DNA of 64,000 bases, taken from positions 17,233,184-17,297,183 of the forward strand of contig OZ020303.1 of the NCBI GenBank assembly GCA_963971305.1, written 5' to 3'. Shown piece after piece: positions 60,979 to 64,000 of the stretch (position 1 is the first letter of the stretch; the number at the start of each line of letters is the position of its first letter). A model generated the notes under the pieces. The model had not been told where the DNA came from. It did not search any database and worked only from the letters and a program-made list of their open reading frames with translations. Origin of the DNA: Arcuatula senhousia. Lineage: Eukaryota > Mollusca > Bivalvia > Mytilida > Mytilidae. The translations under genes were made by a program, and so were the position numbers.

Positions 60979-62440
60979 CAAGAGGCTCCCAGGAGCCTGA
61001 ATCGCTCACCTGGTCTTGATGTCAACCCTATGATGAACTTTGTAGAGCTAAATAGGCTGAACATTGAAGCAAGCAACAGCTTTTCTCTTTCAGCAATAAT
61101 TTTCATTCTGTAGGCCAAAAACGTGCAAAATGTTATTCTAAGGGCCGTCTGAACACTTTGACTCTATGGAGACTTTTGTTTAGAGCTTAATGAACTGAAC
61201 ATTTCAGCAAGCAACCACTTTTCTTTATCTGCTATAGTTTTCATTATATAAGCCAAAACCATGAAAACATGTTAATTTAGGGGCTGTAATCCCTATAAGG
61301 GGTCTATCTGCTGTAGGCCAAAAACACTATTTTTCGCCTTTAAGGGCTGTAACCCCTATAAGGGGTCACCTGACAACTTTGACCCTATGAAGACTTTTGT
61401 AGAGCTAAATGAGCTGAACATTTAAGCAAGCAACAGCTTTTCCTTATCTGCAATAGTTTTCATTCTATAGGCCAAAACACTATTTTTCACCTTTAAGGGG
61501 CTGTAACCCCTATAAGGGGTCATCTGACAACTTAGACTCTATGGAGACTTTTGTAGAGCTAAATGAGGTGAACATTTAAGCAAGCAACAGCTTTTCTCTA
61601 TCTGCAATAGTTTTCATTCTATAGGCCAAAACACTATTTTTCACCTTTAAGGGGCTGTAACCCCTATAAGGGGTCATCTGACAACTACGACCCTATGAAG
61701 ACTTTTGCAGAGCTAAATGAGCTGAACATTTAAGCAAACAACAGCTTTTCCCTATCTGCAATAGTTTTCATTCTATAGGCCAAAACACTAATTTTCACCT
61801 TTAAGGGGCTGTAACCCCTATAAGGGGTCATCTGACAACTTAGACTCTATGGAGACTTTTGTAGAGCTAAATGAGGTGAACATTTAAGCAAGCAACAGCT
61901 TTTCTCTATCTGCAATAGTTTTCATTCTATAGGCCAAAAACACTATTTATCACCTTCAGGGGCTGTAACCCCTATAAAGGGTCATCTGACAACTTCGACC
62001 AAATGGAGACTTTTGTAGAGCTAAATGAACTGAACATTTAAGCAAGCAACAGCTTTCTCTATCTGCAATAGTTTTCATTCTATAGGCCAAAAACACTATT
62101 TTTCACCTTTGAGGGGCTGTAACCCCTATAAGGGGTCATAACCAAATGGAGACTTTTCTAAAACTTTTGATGCTGAAGAAGTAGGGTGGCATCAGATTTC
62201 ATCTACTCTCTTATACTTTTTTGATTTACAGGCCAAAGACAGTCTGACCCCCTGGTCTAGTTTTAGTAACAGCAGCCAAGTTTTTTGACGAATCAAAAAT
62301 CGAAACGCAAGTTTGGTGCAGGACACCCTAAATATCAATCAAAAATTGAAAAATTGTTAACGGACGACGACGACGACGCCGACGACGGACGCCAAGTGAT
62401 GGTAAAAGCTCACATGGACCTTTGGTCCAGGTGAGCTTAA
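60979..62440 (+). repeat. GCTCACCTGG repeat family, copy F, about seven units
   Basis: The left end has GGCTCCCAGGAGCC and GAATCGCTCACCTGG. About seven units of about 155 bp contain GGGGCTGTAACCCCTATAAG and TTTTCACCTTTAAGGGGC. The right end has a GACGACGACG run and the hairpin CACATGGACC...GGTCCAGGTGAGC. A (TA)n run follows at 62444. Confidence 0.9.
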
Positions 62441-64000
62441 AAGGTATATATATATATATATTTAGAAAAAAAACTTTACATAAAAAGTGCGGCGTCCAAA
62501 TTAAGTCCTTCTTTGTGGGCTATAAAAGGAGAGATGTTGCTTCATTCAAGTACGAGAACAGACTGACGCTAGAAAAGGGGGTACACCATCCAAGTGTCAC
62601 TGTGATAAAGTTTGTTTAGAAAAAGCAGGAATGGCAGAGGAATGAAATATATACGTCAAATGAGAAAATCCTGAACAGTATAAAAATTCTTAAGAGTTAG
62701 ATAAATTGTTCTTTTTAAACATTGATATACCCATAGAGCGGAAAGTCCATAGGAAACTGATGATAATTATTTTTGGTCTTGAAACTACCTTTGCTACTCA
62801 CTGGCACATGCTAGGTGTATACAGTAATATTCCTGCATATCACTGATGCTGTAGTACTGTTAAGTCAAACGAAAATCATCGCCTACTGAACAGTGTTTCT
62901 AGACGTTAAGAACATCCCGTCTAGATGTTCTGCAAATCCGTCACAAAGTTGGCTATACGTTTCGAACGCCCACACAAATAGCACAGCGAAGGGACATATA
63001 TCACGTTTTCTGATATGCAGGCCAGTGGAACCATTCTTGAATTTTCAAATTGAAAGAATTGGAGGGGCAAACATTGAAACTATATATATCCCTATGGTAT
63101 CAGCCAAGGTAAAAGGACATGTCACACATTAAGGCCTGTTACACCACCTAGTGAAAAGTTTGAACAAGTATACGTGACGTCTAGTGGCCTTATACTTAAA
63201 AAACTGATCATAACCAGATGTTGCCTTAAACTTTCCCCTGCGAAAGGCAGCCAGGGGTGGCGAGTCAAAACAACCGACACATTCATCATTCAAGTAGGAC
63301 TATGCATGGTTTTGACGTTCCGAAACAAAATGTTCCGTATGTTATGAGGCTTTGGATCGAGTCACCTTGGAGACCGAATCAATCGCTCTGTCAAAGATAT
63401 TGAAAAGGCATACCTCTCTTAACGAAGAAATATTTCATTTTGTCAATCTCTGGACCTTAAAATCCATGTTTTCGCTGCAAATAAGGAACTGGGACTTAGG
63501 AATGTCATATTTGCAGCTTTAAAGATTACCAGATTCTTACTTCAGGTATCTTTGAGCCTTCCTAGGTTTGCAATATATATAATAGATGTTACGATCAGAC
63601 CATCGCGAATGCTACAATTTGAATTAAAGTCTAGAAAAGGCTGGGTGATAGGAAAAGACAAGGTGAACATCAATGTTGAGTATACAACTTCCGCAGCAAG
63701 GGTTAATACTGAAGATATTGCATCGATTAATTGTAGCAAATGTACAGTTCACATCAGACAAAAGTTATATTATCATTAAATCATATTTGAACTGTACATG
63801 GCCATTTCCGTCATTTTGGTTCATAGTGAGCTGACCAAACCAAATATCAGGCAAAATTGATTCGGTCAGACTGAAAATTAGAAAAAAAATGTTGAATTAA
63901 CATACTAGGAGAGAAAAGCTGAAAAATGAGCCTATTGCGTCTACTTTTATTTCAAAGCTCTATAACATTATAACGATCTTAATTAAACGTGTGGTGAGCA
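62441..64000. other. Right edge, no gene seen
   Basis: Short open frames occur (for example 63552-63779), but none has splice context or a family resemblance that I can name. No repeat ends were recognised. Confidence 0.4.

Noticed and set aside
63552..63779. 75-residue frame near the right edge
   Set aside because: No start context, splice sites or recognised motif. A similar open frame exists on the opposite strand.

Overview
The window looks like nuclear DNA of a marine bivalve, most likely a mussel. It is AT-rich, has short exons separated by long introns, and is crowded with small DNA transposons and reverse-transcriptase fossils of kinds I recognise from bivalve genomes. No bacterial-style gene organisation is present. 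The species call is inference.

Two protein-coding genes can be read with confidence. On the + strand, from before the window's left edge to about 12.06 kb, lies most of a UDP-glucose 4-epimerase gene (GALE). Eight exons give 300 contiguous residues, from about residue 48 of the human enzyme to the C-terminus, without an indel. The exon with the NAD-binding glycine motif is not visible; a possible exon for the following strand is at 1352. Its introns hold several transposons, a 0.5 kb GGT/GTT trinucleotide tract and the tail of a reverse transcriptase. On the - strand, from about 56.3 kb down to about 34.3 kb, lies a complete neuronal-type ELAV/Hu RNA-binding protein gene. It has three RRM domains, 366 residues and a probable 4.5 kb U-rich 3' UTR. 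The two genes converge across about 22 kb.

The most striking observation is in the ELAV gene. The exon for the first half of RRM2 is present twice in tandem (42036-42189 and 41759-41912). Both copies are 154 bp with the same phase, both have usable splice sites, and the proteins are 35/51 identical. Using both, or neither, gives an early stop, so splicing must choose exactly one. This predicts two ELAV proteins that differ in the RNA-contacting RNP2 motif. Another intron of the gene carries nine scattered copies of a 13-15 bp motif, TTACGTATGGGACA, within 2 kb, which I cannot assign to a known element.

The intergenic and flanking DNA is a mosaic of mobile elements, many with clear boundaries. 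There are nested palindromic hAT-like MITEs with 8-bp target duplications, TTAA-flanked elements and a TA-flanked mariner-like MITE. A Mutator-like element sits inside another repeat, and a 1.4 kb element has AGTATATACT subterminal repeats. Six copies of one dispersed family have hairpins at both ends and a variable number of about 155-bp internal units; all six point the same way. Around 15.6-15.9 kb there is a small unrecognised ORF that may be a real exon. The stretches 17.6-22.8, 28.4-30.9 and 62.4-64.0 kb show no gene I can support.
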